Assembly: GCF_030272615.1 (NCBI RefSeq)
Contig: NC_081414.1
Coordinates: forward strand, 764,257,413-764,317,412
Direction: 5' to 3'
Length of the DNA stretch: 60,000 bases
Source: Cryptomeria japonica
Lineage: Eukaryota; Streptophyta; Pinopsida; Cupressales; Cupressaceae
A program made the position numbers and the translations under genes. Positions within the stretch are counted from its first letter, which is position 1. Each line of letters begins with the position of its first letter. The notes under the pieces were generated by a model. It had not been told where the DNA came from. It saw nothing but the letters and a program-made list of their open reading frames with translations, and did not search any database. Below, piece after piece: positions 47,387 to 58,425 of the stretch.

Positions 47387-48986
47387 TGGTGCAGGAGCAC
47401 CTAGATTTCTTCGTAAAGTTTCACAATTTTGGAATGGATGATCCTCAATAGGATCAATGAATGAATAATGGACTGGTGATAGGTCCACAAGTGTGTTTTA
47501 GAGTTATTTAAAGTGTGTTTGTCACCAGGGTTTGCTTGTTTTCTCAATTTTGGCCAATGTGCCCTTGTAAGCCAAAAATGACATCATTTTGCAAAATAGT
47601 GTAAAACTCTTTTTAAGGCCTCATAAGGATTTTGGACATTTTAGGTTGATGTTAGGGAACCATCCTAGGGGATTTAGAGTGATTAAAAATGCATAAGTTG
47701 CGAAAATGCAAAATGGAGAAAAAATTGTCATTGTTGCTTGACAACTTTTTGCAACTTTTGGAGCAACTTTAAAAAAATGATCAAATCGGTAGTTAAGAAA
47801 CCGATGGGTTATTGGTTATGACCAAGGAGGCATATATAATTATTTTAAAATCATTGTAAATGGGTTGGAAGATCCATGATCAAATTTTGAATAATATTTG
47901 AAGGCAATTTTTTAGATTTTTGCATAAGATTTATAATTTTGGTTATAGCAGTCCATACCAGATGGTTTGATCTTGGTGCTATCCTTTCATGGTGTTTTAG
48001 TACACATTGTTGTGGATATTAGGAAGTTATTTTACTCTTTTTCTTAGTGCCGGTTTAATGCTTGTTTGCAAATTTTCTTCAACTGCACTGCTCTCGGTCT
48101 GAGCAAGGGATTAAGACCCTAGCTATGGCTCCAACTTGAAATCCCATTGTGTTTTCTCAATGGACCTTGGGATTAAAGTCATGGATCTTGTGTAAAATAC
48201 ACATATTCTTTTAAATGTCCCAAAAGTTTCTTTGAAGTAATTTTCCATCATATCTTAGGCGAGCTCTGCCATAGCCCGACTAGGGTTTATGACTGTTATT
48301 TTTATCATTGCTTGCAGGGAAAATCAAATGTGTTTGTGCCAAGTGTTTGGAAGGGAAGAAGGAAGCCTAATGGAGTCTCATTAGAAGCAAGGAGGTGTGA
48401 CAGGGTGTGCAAATCAGCAAACCCTACCAGACAAAACTCTTAAACCCTTAAACCCTCAAAAGAAGCCATTTTGGGGTCCGTATCGGTACTGTCGTATCAA
48501 ACAAACTTACCTCCCGATTCTCAAAGAGTGACCAAAAGGGTGTTCAAATCAAAAAATATCTTAGGGGTTCCTTGGAATATTTTTGAGTATTTGGGCAAAA
48601 ATCGGGAAGGTAGGGCTAAAAGGGGCTCTTAGGGCTACTAGGCCTAGAAAATAGGAACAAGAGAAAGCGATGGAGAAATGGAGAGAAACTGGTTGCACAA
48701 CCACATGAAGGGAATTGAAACACCTTCTCAAATTCATTTTAGACCCCTTCAAGTGAATGTGGGATATTTTGACAACTTGATGGTTGGATTTACTCTAGTG
48801 AATCCCAACCATGATTTTTGAGTAATAAGAGCAAACAAGTTGTTAGGGAGCATTCCAAAGGAGTTTAGTTGTTTGAGTTGATACTAGGAAAGGGAAGGGT
48901 GTGAAAAAAGTATGGAAGCCCACTTTAACATCTTTTACCATCCTACTAATCAAGGTGCAACTCTTTTGTGAGATCCCTCCCTATCA
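47387..48986 (+). repeat. 5' LTR of right-hand chromovirus
   Basis: 1,600 bp from TGGTGCAGG to CCCTATCA, followed after three bases by the primer site. Repeated from 58860. No gene inside. Confidence 0.88.
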
Positions 48987-48989
48987 AAG

Positions 48990-49001
48990 TGGTATCAGAG
49001 C
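48990..49001 (+). other. Primer binding site, tRNA-iMet type
   Basis: TGGTATCAGAGC, three bases after the 5' LTR, complementary to the 3' end of initiator tRNA-Met. Confidence 0.9.
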
Positions 49002-49011
49002 AAGTTAAGAT

Positions 49012-50143
49012 TTGGGAAGAAAACAATTGATGTTAGTGACTGAGTCGGTAGGTGAAAATAGCCTCAAAATGGTGACAAATGCAGAGTTATCCAAAAAGGT
49101 AGAAGACCAAGAGGAAGAAAACAGACTCCTTAGGGTAAGATTACAACAATTGGAGAACAAACTAGGTGAAATAGAAGACAAAACTAAGAAGGTAACTATC
49201 AAAATTAATGAAGAAAAGGATAAAGAAGTGGTAGAAGAGGATGGCACACTTGAACCAGATCCTATTATGCTTGAAGAACCTTTTCTTAGAGCCATCAAAT
49301 CCTTAGGAGGAAAGTCCCTAAAAAGAGTACCACTTTTTTGTGGAAAAATGGAACGAAAAGTGGTCATGAAATGGATTGAAGGGTTAGAGAATCACTTTGA
49401 ATATAATCAAATTAGTGAAGCACAAAAGGTGAAGGTAGTCAAATCTAGATTGAGAGGAGCAACCTTGACTTGGTAGAAGTTCATCCAAGAGGAGAGGCAA
49501 AAGGAGGGTAAGAACCCAATTGTCACTTGGAAAGGAATGCTAGCCAAGGTGAGAGAAGCCTATATCCCTAAAGACAATGAAATTCAATTACACAAGGGAA
49601 GACAAAATTTGAGACAAAGAGACTAGATGTGAGCAGTTGCACTAAATAATTTCAAAAGTTGTGTTTGAGATCCAAGGTGGTGGAAGATGAAAGATCAAGG
49701 TATCTTGATACTTGAATGGTTTGCAGTGGAATATCCAAGAAGAGCTAAGTTTGTTGTGTCCTAGTACTGTCCATAAGTGCTATCAATTGGCACTCAAGGT
49801 GGAAGAGAAGAGTAAAAAGAAACAAGAGCAAAGCAATAGAGGCAGAGGTAGGGGAAGAGATGGTAGAGGTCATAGAGGTAGCTATGGTGGACGAAGTGTA
49901 GACCAGAGATCCCAAGGGTAATCCAAGTTGGTAGAGAAAAGTGGAGATTCCAATAGCAAGAGAAGCTATAGAGGAAGGGGATCTAGAAACTCTAGCAGAG
50001 GAAGGTCTAGTGGATCAAGAAGAGGGTCCTATTTCGCCATAATGAAGTGCTACAATTACCATCAACTTGGACACCTGACCTATAGATGTCCTGAAAAGTC
50101 TTCTTCATCCTGTGAGATTTTGGCAAGATCAAGAGCTCAATGA
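49012..50143 (+). pseudogene. Chromovirus Gag, interrupted at its 3' end
   Basis: Begins MGRKQLMLVTESVG, with a coiled coil (AELSKKVEDQEEENRLLRVR), then the capsid: RVPLFCGKMERKVVMKWIEG, SRLRGATLTW (TAG in frame here) and VTWKGMLAKVREAYIPKDNE. A shifted frame from 49712 gives PSTVHKCYQLALKVEEKSKK, an Arg/Gly-rich basic stretch and a zinc knuckle CYNYHQLGHLTYRCPEK whose second Cys is Tyr. The copia-type element inserted within the serine codons just after the knuckle (50111); true sequence resumes at 55289. Confidence 0.85.
50106..50110. repeat. Target-site duplication CATCC, left copy
   Basis: CATCC also follows the element at 55289-55293. The chromovirus sequence joins across it. Confidence 0.92.
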
Positions 50144-50584
50144 AATGTACAAAATAGAGACACAATATAGGACAAGAATAAACTGTATTCTCATCAATAG
50201 AAAATGATCAATAATAATTAAGCATTACATACAATGTAGATGAGCCTGCTTATATAGGCAAGGCTAGGGATATGTGAGCACACAAACATGACATGTGGCT
50301 CAATAAGAAACAAGGGTAGGTAGGAAATAGGTGTGGGTAGGTAGGAGAAATAATATAATAGTCCACATGAGGTGGATCATCCACTGAATGTGGAGTGTAA
50401 CAACAAGAGTGGAGTGTAACAAAAAGATCAACACCATAAAAGGTGGAATTTCTCCTACACACACTATCCCAATGTGGCACAAACACCCAAGTGTCTCATA
50501 CCCAAACTACTATGAGATGCATTTCCTAAGTAAACTTAAGTAAAGTGTAATAATATCCAAGATGAATAATTATTTACACCAACA
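50111..50584 (-). repeat. Left (3') LTR of copia-type element
   Basis: 474 bp. It carries a 19-base tandem duplication (GAGTGGAGTGTAACAA-type unit near 50408) lacking in the right LTR. Confidence 0.92.
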
Positions 50585-50595
50585 CCCCCCCTTAA
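50585..50595 (-). other. Polypurine tract of copia-type element
   Basis: Minus strand reads AAGGGGGGG immediately before TGTTGGTGTAAA of the 3' LTR. Confidence 0.8.
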
Positions 50596-50806
50596 GTGCA
50601 ACTTAGGGGAATGCACTTAAGTCTACAATGCAACTAAGCAATGCAAGATGGGTCTCGGCTACTAGGCCATGTTAGGTACCCATGTACAAATGCAAATGCA
50701 TGAAAACCAATGCAATGAAAACTCTCACAAAGTGGGGAAAGAGAGAAAAACCCAATGGGAAAAAACCCTCCCCCAAAAGAGAGATGAAAAACATACAAGA
50801 GAACTC

Positions 50807-51469
50807 TCATAGAAGAATGTGAAGGACAAAATCCCATGTGAGGAAAAAGTCCCCCCCATATGAGAGAAGAAGAGAAGCTAGGAAGCCCCCCCTCAATGTG
50901 GAATCTGCACCAATGATAGAAGCTCGATGTATGAAGAAACTGCTCCACGAACGTCGAACAACATTCCTCCCCTTAGGAAGAAACAAAACCAAAGGTGTAT
51001 CCATGAAGTCTCCCCAATCATGAAGGGAAGATGTATGAAGAAAATTCATGATGAAAGGAATCTCTGAAAACTGCTCAAGTGTCCCCATGTCGATGCTGAA
51101 AGATACCCCCTCCAAAGGTGGTAAACTGTGCCACACTGTTGAAAAAGGCACTCCAAGATCTAGTGGAGATGGATGTAGAACATGTCCCAAAGACTCACAT
51201 GTCTCCTCAAAACATAAAAAGACCTCCTCCAACTGTTGTACATAAGTATCCACAATCATGTCAACCTCGAAAGAATGATCATGTAGAGAATGAACAAGAG
51301 GGTCAGAGTGTGCCCTCGCAACAATCGAAGAAGGATCACATTCATCAAAGAGAAGATGAATGTCATCAATGATGTCTCCCAAATCGGCAATGTAGGATTC
51401 CACAAACAAACCTATAATATCTATCAAGTAATCATCCCATGAATATGAAGCTGGAAGACAATGAATATC
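50807..51469 (-). pseudogene. Unknown C-terminal domain in place of integrase/RT
   Basis: In the same frame as gag-protease after one TAG at about 51468. It reads about 220 codons: ESYIADLGDIIDDIHLLFDE, HDHSFEVDMIVDTYVQQLEE, VLHPSPLDLGVPFSTVWHSL, IIGADSTLRGGFLASLLLSY, ending WDFVLHILL. No HHCC zinc motif, DDE core, YVDD box or RNase H motif is seen. It is acidic first, then hydrophobic and aromatic. It may be a remnant of unrelated captured sequence or a domain particular to this family. I do not recognise it. Confidence 0.5.
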
Positions 51470-52330
51470 CTACTGCACTGAATCACATGAAGGCAAAACT
51501 GTCGCACTATCCGCATCATCAGGTGCAATAGGTGATGTGATATCAATATGAGGAGATGAAATACAAGACTCAAGAACGGGTTCACATGTAAGAATCCCCA
51601 TGTTCAAGTGTCCAAAGTTCTCCTCAAAATTTGAACCATCACAAGTAGTGTGATCATCATGTACAGAATCATCAAATGTGAAATCATCATCATCAACAAA
51701 ATCTGAAAAGGAGTATAACTGAGATGCATGATCAACCACCCCAGTTGCAATGATAGCTCTAGTCTCCAAGTCTCTAATGAAAACTGAGTCAGGTGTGAAC
51801 TCCACAACCCTCTTAGTTGCGCCATGTGTGATTTGATAGATAGAAAGGAGATTGTTTGTCAAGTGGGGTACACACAACACATCATTGAAGGAGTTATCCC
51901 CAATGTTAATAGATCCTTTCCCAATCACATCCATGTATGTATGATTGCCCATCAAAATCTGTGGCATGGTGCAAGGCTCAAATGTAGAGAACATAGAATG
52001 CGAAGATGCCATATGATGAGAACCCCCTGAATCTAGAAGCCATCTCTCTGAATCATGACTGATAGTAGCACATAGAGCTTTTCCTTTTCTTGTTCCAAAA
52101 GAGTGAGTCTTCCCACTTGTAGAAGCCATGAATTCTTTCCATTTTCCTTTTGAATGTGAAGAAGTGGAAGTTGATGAATCATCCTTCTTGTAAACTTTAG
52201 GCAAATTAATGTTATGCTTTTTGATGATATGTGTGAGTTCATCAATCTTCTTAGAATGGCAACGATGTTCCTCATGACCAATCTTTTTACAATAAGCACA
52301 AGTAGGTCTCTCCCTCTTTGGTGAATTATC
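51470..52330 (-). pseudogene. Copia zinc knuckle and aspartic protease
   Basis: The knuckle is intact: CAYCKKIGHEEHRC (C-X2-C-X4-H-X4-C) near 52250-52300. After a Ser/Lys-rich link comes the copia protease core: ERWLLDSGGSHHMASSHSMF, then MGNHTYMDVIGKGSINI and FNDVLCVPHLTNNLLSI. DSG(G) is the catalytic site. The piece continues into an acidic stretch (DDDDFTFDDSVHDDHTTCDG) instead of the usual GAG-pre-integrase and integrase regions, and ends at the TAG near 51468. Confidence 0.85.
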
Positions 52331-53113
52331 TCTCTTGGAAGAGGATGAATCTCCTTATTGTGGAGAAGATGGTGCTTTGTCTTTAGGCTTTGATTGCCAT
52401 TTCTTCTTGTTTGAGTTGTCCTTTCCTTGATTTCCTTTGTTCCCTTGATTTGCCACTAATGCTTGAGACTTAGAAGCCTTAAGAATGCCCATGCTTATCA
52501 ACTTAGTTTGTTCCATCATCAACATTTCATTGAAAGCATCAAATGTAGGCATTTTGTAGCTTGAACCCATTGTCATCCTATGGGTTTGGAAACTAGAAAC
52601 AAATGCTGCATATTCTTGTGGAAGCTTACCTATCAAGTTGAATATCAATTGAGTATCCTTCTTATCAATGCCACAATCTTTGAGTTGTGCCCTCAACTCA
52701 TTTGCCTTAGTGACATAATCTTGTATAGTATCAAAGTTCTTGGGATCTAACATGGTGAGATCACTATCAATTTAATATCCCCTAATCTCATCAACTTGAC
52801 CATACAAGTCTTGAAACTTTTGCCAAGCATCCTTGATTAGAGTACATTTCTCAATATGAAAAATGAGATCCTTTGAGACATACTTTCTTAAGGTACCAAT
52901 TGCCATGATATTTTTAGTGAGCCAATCTAAGTGACCAATTGGATCAGCCTTAGGATCAGCTGGAGCAACAATAGTTCCATCAATGTAATGAGTGAGTCCT
53001 TTTTCCATAAGTTTACTCCATGCATCAATTTTCCAAGTAGCATAATTATGTGGAGTTAAAAGAGGAAAATTAGAAGAACCCATAGCAGCAAAAAGGAAGG
53101 AACACAAGAGCAC
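52331..53113 (-). pseudogene. Copia-type Gag
   Basis: The frame starts at the ATG at minus-strand 53113 (MLLCSFLFAAMGSSNFPLL; a second Met at GSSN may be the true start). It reads LLTPHNYATWKIDAWSKLME, the DUF4219/UBN2-type start of copia Gag. One TAA follows EIRGY. Then ANELRAQLKDCGIDKKDTQL and LPQEYAAFVSSFQTHRM continue the UBN2 region, with a second TAA after KAPSSPQ. Both stops could arise by one base change. It precedes the zinc knuckle in the same frame. Confidence 0.85.
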
Positions 53114-53129
53114 AAAAGAACAAGAGACA

Positions 53130-53151
53130 CCCCCCCCCCCCCCCCCCCCCC
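53130..53151. repeat. Poly(C)/poly(G) run
   Basis: 22 consecutive C on the plus strand, 17 bases upstream of the Gag ATG on the element's coding strand, where it is poly(G). It may be unstable or a sequencing-sensitive run. Confidence 0.9.
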
Positions 53152-54821
53152 AAATTCACTCAATCAAAGTACCCCCCCTAAAGTGATGATTTTGGCACTT
53201 TATTCTTAGTGCGATTACAATGAGCCACTTGCAAAACAAGGCAAAGTGGACTTATGATGCAAATTTTACAACTTCTCAAATGAGATACAAGAGACTTCAA
53301 TCAATAGTGCAATGAATCTAACTGAGATCCAAGCAAATATACAAGTACCAAGAGAGCCAAAATGGCCAAAATCTGAAAGTACAATTTCTACTTACAATGG
53401 CATCAATCTGATAGCATCATGTGAAAGTAGACGAAAAAATACGCACTTTAAAAAAAACGGCACCTGAAAAGGAGGTCGTATGACCCCATACGAAGCCTCT
53501 AAAGTTGCAAAAACTGGGATTACTCAGGTACATTCACCAAAAACTGCATTTTCTGAAAAATCAGTGCATCAAAATCAAAAAAATTCTTCACCACTGCGGA
53601 GAGCACAAAATTCTAGCCCATTTTAAAAAAATTGCACCCAAAAAGGAGCAAAAATGAGCAAGTTATGGCGATTTGAAGTTGAACAGCAAAATCAAAAATG
53701 CAAATGAGAGGGGCCTGCAAAATTTTTGAAAAATGCTGACGTCAGCAAGTCACTGGGTTAAATTTGATGGCCGTATGACCGTCGCAAAAACTTTGCCTCT
53801 CTGTTGACTGGGCGTCCGTACTGTACAGACTGATGACATGGCAGATGACTGTGCATGTCGTACCATACAGATTTGCTAACTGGGCACTGTACAGTGGCGT
53901 ACGGAAAGCTGACTATGTGAGCCACATGGCGTCTGCGTGGCGGTCGTACGGATCTGACATGGACGGTTTGTACCCACGGGCCAGTGGCCGCCTGCCACGT
54001 GGCGGGCGCAGGTCCTCCGGTCTGGTTGACCGCTGACAGAGGGAGTGGCCGGAGCCGAGAGGCCGGCGGCAGTGGCTCGGCGGCGTTTGGTAGCGGGTGC
54101 CGGTGAAAGTGAGCGGTCGCTGGAAGGAGCTGCTGCCGGGGAGCTGGAGATGGCGACGACGTACACAGCGCGGGCGACGGCGGCAGGTGAGTGTGCGGAG
54201 CCGGGACGGGATGGGACGTGGCGGCGGTGTGCAGAACGGGGAGGATGCGGCAGCAGCGATCGGCGGGAGGCGGGAGGCAGCCGTCAGGAAACTTCTCAGC
54301 GACGGCGATGGACTCAGCGGTGGCACAGACGACGGAGACCAGCGGGGATCTGCGGGCGCACGACATAGACGACGCTCGGCGCGGGCGGAAGCGGCAGGTG
54401 GTAGTGTGCGGAAAAGGCGGCGGGTACGGGCGGCGCCTGCAACGCTGCAGACTTGTAGGTACACTCTGCATGGGGGGGGGGTCTGCGGACCCCCCAAAAA
54501 CACTTTTTTTTTTTTCGAAATTTTTCAATTTTTTTTTTGATTTTTTGATTTTTTGAAAAGATTTTTCAGAAAATGAAATTTTTTTTTTTCGAAAAATAAA
54601 TTAAAAAATTTGAAAATCCGTACGATTATAGCAAAATTGGCAAAAAAAAATTTCTCACCAAAATAGGCCGACTTTATAACCAAAATTCATGGAAATGGCC
54701 TTCTGGACGCAATGGCGGGGTCGAATCTAGTCTAGGACGCCTCCAAAAGATGCTGCTCCTCAGATCTGCCTCTTGACGTCGCAATAATGCCTCTTCAAGA
54801 CGAATCAATGAAGCCCCAATG
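53152..54821 (-). other. Long leader of the copia-type element, with GC-rich core
   Basis: 1.7 kb between primer site and Gag. 53750-54475 is markedly GC-rich, unlike the rest of the element; next to it, 54490-54600 holds long T and A runs. Overlapping ORFs up to 256 codons (53758-54528, minus) are Pro/Arg/Ser-rich with no recognisable domain, as expected from base composition. Possible roles are RNA packaging or a structured 5' leader; alternatively it is captured genomic sequence. No known motif supports a choice. Confidence 0.45.
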
Positions 54822-54833
54822 GCTCTGATACCA
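54822..54833 (-). other. Primer binding site of copia-type element
   Basis: Minus strand TGGTATCAGAGC directly follows the 5' LTR end (…CTCACA), complementary to initiator tRNA-Met. Confidence 0.92.
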
Positions 54834-55288
54834 TGTGAGATTTTGCCAAGATCAAGAGCTCAATGAAATGTACAAAATAGAGACACAATATAGGACAAGA
54901 ATAAACTGTATTCTCATCAATAGAAAATGATCAATAATAATTAAGTATTACATACAATGTAGATGAGCTTGCTTATATAGGCAAGGCTAGGGATATGTGA
55001 GCACACAAACATGACATGTGGCTCAATAAGAAACAAGGGTAGGTAGGAAATAGGTGTGGGTAGGTAGGAGAAATAATATAATAGTCCACATGAGGTGGAT
55101 CACCCACTGAATGTGGAGTGTAACAACAAGATCAACACCATAAAAGGTGGAATTTCTCCTACACACACTATCCCAGTGTGGCACAAACACCCAAGTGTCT
55201 CATACCCAAACTACTATGAGATGCATTTCCTATGTAAACTTAGGTAAAGTGTAATAATATCCAAGATGAATAATTATTTACACCAACA
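54834..55288 (-). repeat. Right (5') LTR of copia-type element
   Basis: 455 bp, duplicate of 50111-50584. On the coding strand it starts TGTTGGTGTAAATAATTATT, a typical copia LTR start. Confidence 0.92.
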
Positions 55289-55983
55289 CATCCCAAGGAG
55301 GTGAAAGGAGAGTAAGTTATATTTAAGAAGATGCAGCAAATGTGAAGACATCAGAAGTAAGTTTAGATTTTGAGGTTGGAGAGAATCTCATGATAAGAAG
55401 AGTTTTTATCAAAGAACCGGTTAAGGAGGAACCTAGTCAAATAAGATCCTTGTTTAGGATAAAATGTAAGATAATGGGTAAAGTATATAGAGTGGTGGTG
55501 GATTCAGGTTCCACTGATAACATAGTGCCAGAAGAAGCAGTAAGCAAACTCAAATTGCAAAGAATTCCACATAGTGATCCTTATAGGGTTACTTGGCTCA
55601 ACAAGGGGCAACATGTTTTGGTGAATGAACAAACTTGGGTGGAGTTTACTATAGGAGGATACAAATACAAGATCTTATGTAATATCTTGCCAATGAATGC
55701 ATGCCACCTACTCCTAGGTAGGCCTTGGCAATTTGCTAGAAAAGCAATACACCATGGAGAAAAGAACTCGTATACCATTCAAAAAGATGGAGTTACCTAT
55801 AAAATTCAGTCCTTAGGAGATCAAGAAGAGAGCAGATCTAAAGGTTCCAATGCGCTACTAGTTGGTGAGAAAGAGTTCATAAACACTCTCAAAGAAGGAG
55901 AAGGAGTGGGGTTTGCACTTGTTGTGAAACCAAAAGAGGAAAATAAGGACAAGAAGGTTTGTATCCCGGTTGAAGTGCAATAG
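55289..55983 (+). pseudogene. Chromovirus aspartic protease
   Basis: Resumes the gag frame region after the nested element; a TAA precedes the open frame at 55342. The core is KIMGKVYRVVVDSGSTDNIV (DSGS catalytic loop), HVLVNEQTWVEFTIGGYKYK and NACHLLLGRPWQFARKAIHH (LLGRPW hydrophobic loop). A linker follows to TAG at 55981. The DSG triad is intact. Confidence 0.87.
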
Positions 55984-56900
55984 ATAATCAATCAGTTCAA
56001 GGAGATCATAAGTGATAGAACACCTACCACTTTGCCTTCTCAACGTGTCGTAAGTCATCAAATTGACTTCATACCCAAAGTCTCATTGCTTAATAAGACA
56101 ACCTACAAAATGACACCGAAGCAGAATAAAGAAGTAGCTAAGCAAATCCAAGAACTTTTGGAAAATGGTCTGATAAGAAAAAGCATCAACCCATGTGCAG
56201 TTCCCACTATTTTGGCACCAAAGAAGGGGGTACTTGGAGACTTTGAACTGATTCAAGAGCCATTAACCGGATTACAATCATGTATATGTTTCCCATTCCA
56301 ATAATTGAATATTTGATGGATTGTTTAGGGGGTGCTAAGTATTTTACCAAGATAGACCTCAAGAGTGGCTACCACCAAATCAGAATCAAGGAGGGAGATG
56401 AATGGAAGACAATATTCAAAACCACAGAAGGACTTTATGAATGACTTGTTATGCTATTTGGACTCACAAATGCCCCTAGCACATTCATGAGACTCATGAA
56501 TGAAGTAATCAAATATTACATTGGTAAATTTGTTGTTGTTTATTTAGATGGCATCTTGATTTTTAGTAAGTTTAAAGATGAACAACTTAAGCATATTGAG
56601 ATTGTATTGAAGCAATTATGTGATGAGCAACTAACTATCAATTTGGAAAAATGTGAGTTCTTTAAACATGAGTTGGTATATCTTGGGTTTGTAATCTCAA
56701 GTGGTGATTTGAAGACGGATACCTCAAAGGTGGAAGCCATAATTAGTTGGCCTACACCTAAAATAGCAAGTGAAGTGAGGAGTTTTCATGGTTTGGCATA
56801 ATTTTACAGGAAGTTCATTAGAGGGTTCAGTGAGATATGTGCACTTATGCTTGATACAATCAAAGGAGGTGTAAAGACTAAGTTTCAATGGACAAAAGAG
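55984..56900 (+). pseudogene. Chromovirus reverse transcriptase, inactivated
   Basis: Fingers: YKMTPKQNKEVAKQIQELLE, NPCAVPTILAPKKG, then a frameshift (56220-56340). Palm: [20 protein letters not shown] (first Asp, about 56340), MLFGLTNAPSTFMRLMNEVI, FVVVYLDGILIFSKFKDEQL. The catalytic box is YLDG instead of YLDD, so the second catalytic Asp is gone. It continues with CEFFKHELVYLGFVISSGDL and SEVRSFHGLA to a stop at 56799. Confidence 0.9.
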
Positions 56901-57370
56901 GCACAAAAATAATTTGATCTTTTGAAGACAAAGGTGGCTACTCAACCTGTCCTTTTTCTTCCAAGCTTTGACAAGCTCTTCACCATAGAATCTGATGCAA
57001 GCAACATAGCAATTGGAGCGGTTCTAAGTCAAGACAATAGACCAGTTGCATTTTTCAGTGAAAAGCTCAATGAAGCCAAGAAAATGTATTCTTCCTATGA
57101 TTTGGAGTTATATGCACTTGTTCAATCACTTAGGAAATGGAGGCATTATTTATTACCTAAAAAATTTGTGGTTTATATTGATAACCAAGCTCTTAGTTTT
57201 CTCAACTCCCAAGAAAAGTTGAATCACAGGCATATCAAATGGGTAGAATATTTGCAATCCTATACTTTTGCCATTAAACATAAGAAAGGTCAATGTAATA
57301 AGGTTGTTGATGCATTAAGTAGAAGGTTGCTAATGGTTCAAGAAGTGCAACTCAAGAGCATTGGAGTTGA
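56901..57370 (+). pseudogene. Chromovirus RNase H
   Basis: Opens after a TAA near 56910. FTIESDASNIAIGAVLSQDN, YSSYDLELYALVQSLRKWRH, KKFVVYIDNQALSFLNSQEK and QCNKVVDALSRR carry the four acidic positions. The segment is uninterrupted and continues into integrase in the same frame (56922-57938, 338 codons). Confidence 0.9.
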
Positions 57371-58425
57371 TAGTTTCAAAGGGCTATATCAAGATGATGA
57401 GGATTTTGCTGCCATCTACAAGGTTTGTCAAGAGTTTAGGAATCATTTTCATGGTGAATATGCAAATTTTACCTTACAAGATGGTCTTTTATTTAAAGGA
57501 GGACAACTTTGTGTACCAAGAGGGTCCATGAGAGACAACTTGATGCAAGAGAAGCACAATGGTTGCTTAAGTGGTCATTTTGGGTTGAATAAGACTTTGG
57601 AGCTTGTTCAAAGATTCTACTATTGGGCAAGGATGCAAAGGGATATCGGAAAATATGTGGACAAATGTGTGTTTTTTCAAAGGGCAAAGGGAACCTCTTC
57701 TAATTCTAGACTCTATCAGCCATTACCTATTCCAAACTGGCCATGGGAGTGTGTAAGTATGGATTTTGTTGTTGGTTTACCCAAGACCAAATCTGGATTT
57801 GATAGCATCTATGTTGTGGTAGATAGATTTAACAAAATGGCCCATTTCATTCCATGTAAGGTAACTCATGATGCTAGTCATATTGCTCTTTTTTTCCCCA
57901 TGAAATCATTAGGATTCATGGTTTACCAATCAGTATAGTGTCAGATAGGGATACAAAATTCATTGGTCTTTTTTGGAAAACTTTATGGCAAAGATTGGGT
58001 ACTAATTTGTCTTTGAGCTCAACCTACGATTCTAAAATGGATGGCCAAATAGAGGTGGTAAATAGGACACTTGGGAACCTTCTCAGATGCTTGAAAAAGG
58101 AGTATGGACAAGCTTGAGATTAGATCATCCATCAAGCATAATTTGCTTTCAATGACAGTGTGAATAGATCAACTAGTAAGAGTCCTTTTGAAGAAGTTTA
58201 TGGCCTTCATCCAAGAGGTGTGTTGGAGCTTAGAGACATTGGAAATATTGACCAAAAAAGTGGACATGTTGTTGACATGGCTCAGTCTATGAGAGAGATT
58301 CATGAGCAAGTTAGGCAGGCTTTACTAGACAACTCTCAAAGAATCAAGGACAAAGTGGATGAAAAGAGGAGGGATATTCAATTTTCTATTGGTGACTTAG
58401 TAATGGTGCATTTGAGAAAATAAAG
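57371..58425 (+). pseudogene. Chromovirus integrase
   Basis: Zinc region: HNGCLSGHFGLNKTLELVQR with CVFFQRAK, where the last Cys is Phe. Core: WECVSMDFVVGLPKTKSGFD (first Asp), then a frameshift near 57900, VSDRDTKFIGLFWKTLWQRL (second Asp), and MDGQIEVVNRTLGNLLRCLK (Glu). After two stops near 58118 comes NRSTSKSPFEEVYGLHPRGV and the C-terminal region to 58422. It integrates the element DNA when intact. Confidence 0.88.

Larger units (their letters stand above)
50111..55288 (-). mobile_element. Non-autonomous copia-type element with gag-protease and an unknown domain
   Basis: LTRs 50111-50584 and 54834-55288 differ by seven substitutions and one 19-base tandem duplication, so the insertion is recent relative to its host element. 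The ends are TGTGAGATTTTG and CACCAACA (plus strand), with duplication CATCC. The primer site abuts the 5' LTR and a G-rich polypurine tract abuts the 3' LTR. The interior has a 1.7-kb leader, then one frame with gag, zinc knuckle and protease followed by a region without integrase or RT motifs. It must have been mobilised by proteins of a related complete element. Confidence 0.88.

Noticed and set aside
53758-54556. Five overlapping ORFs of 96-256 codons on both strands
   Set aside because: GC-rich block with few stops in any frame; compositions are Pro/Arg/Ser-rich and no domain is visible. Kept only as a leader region.
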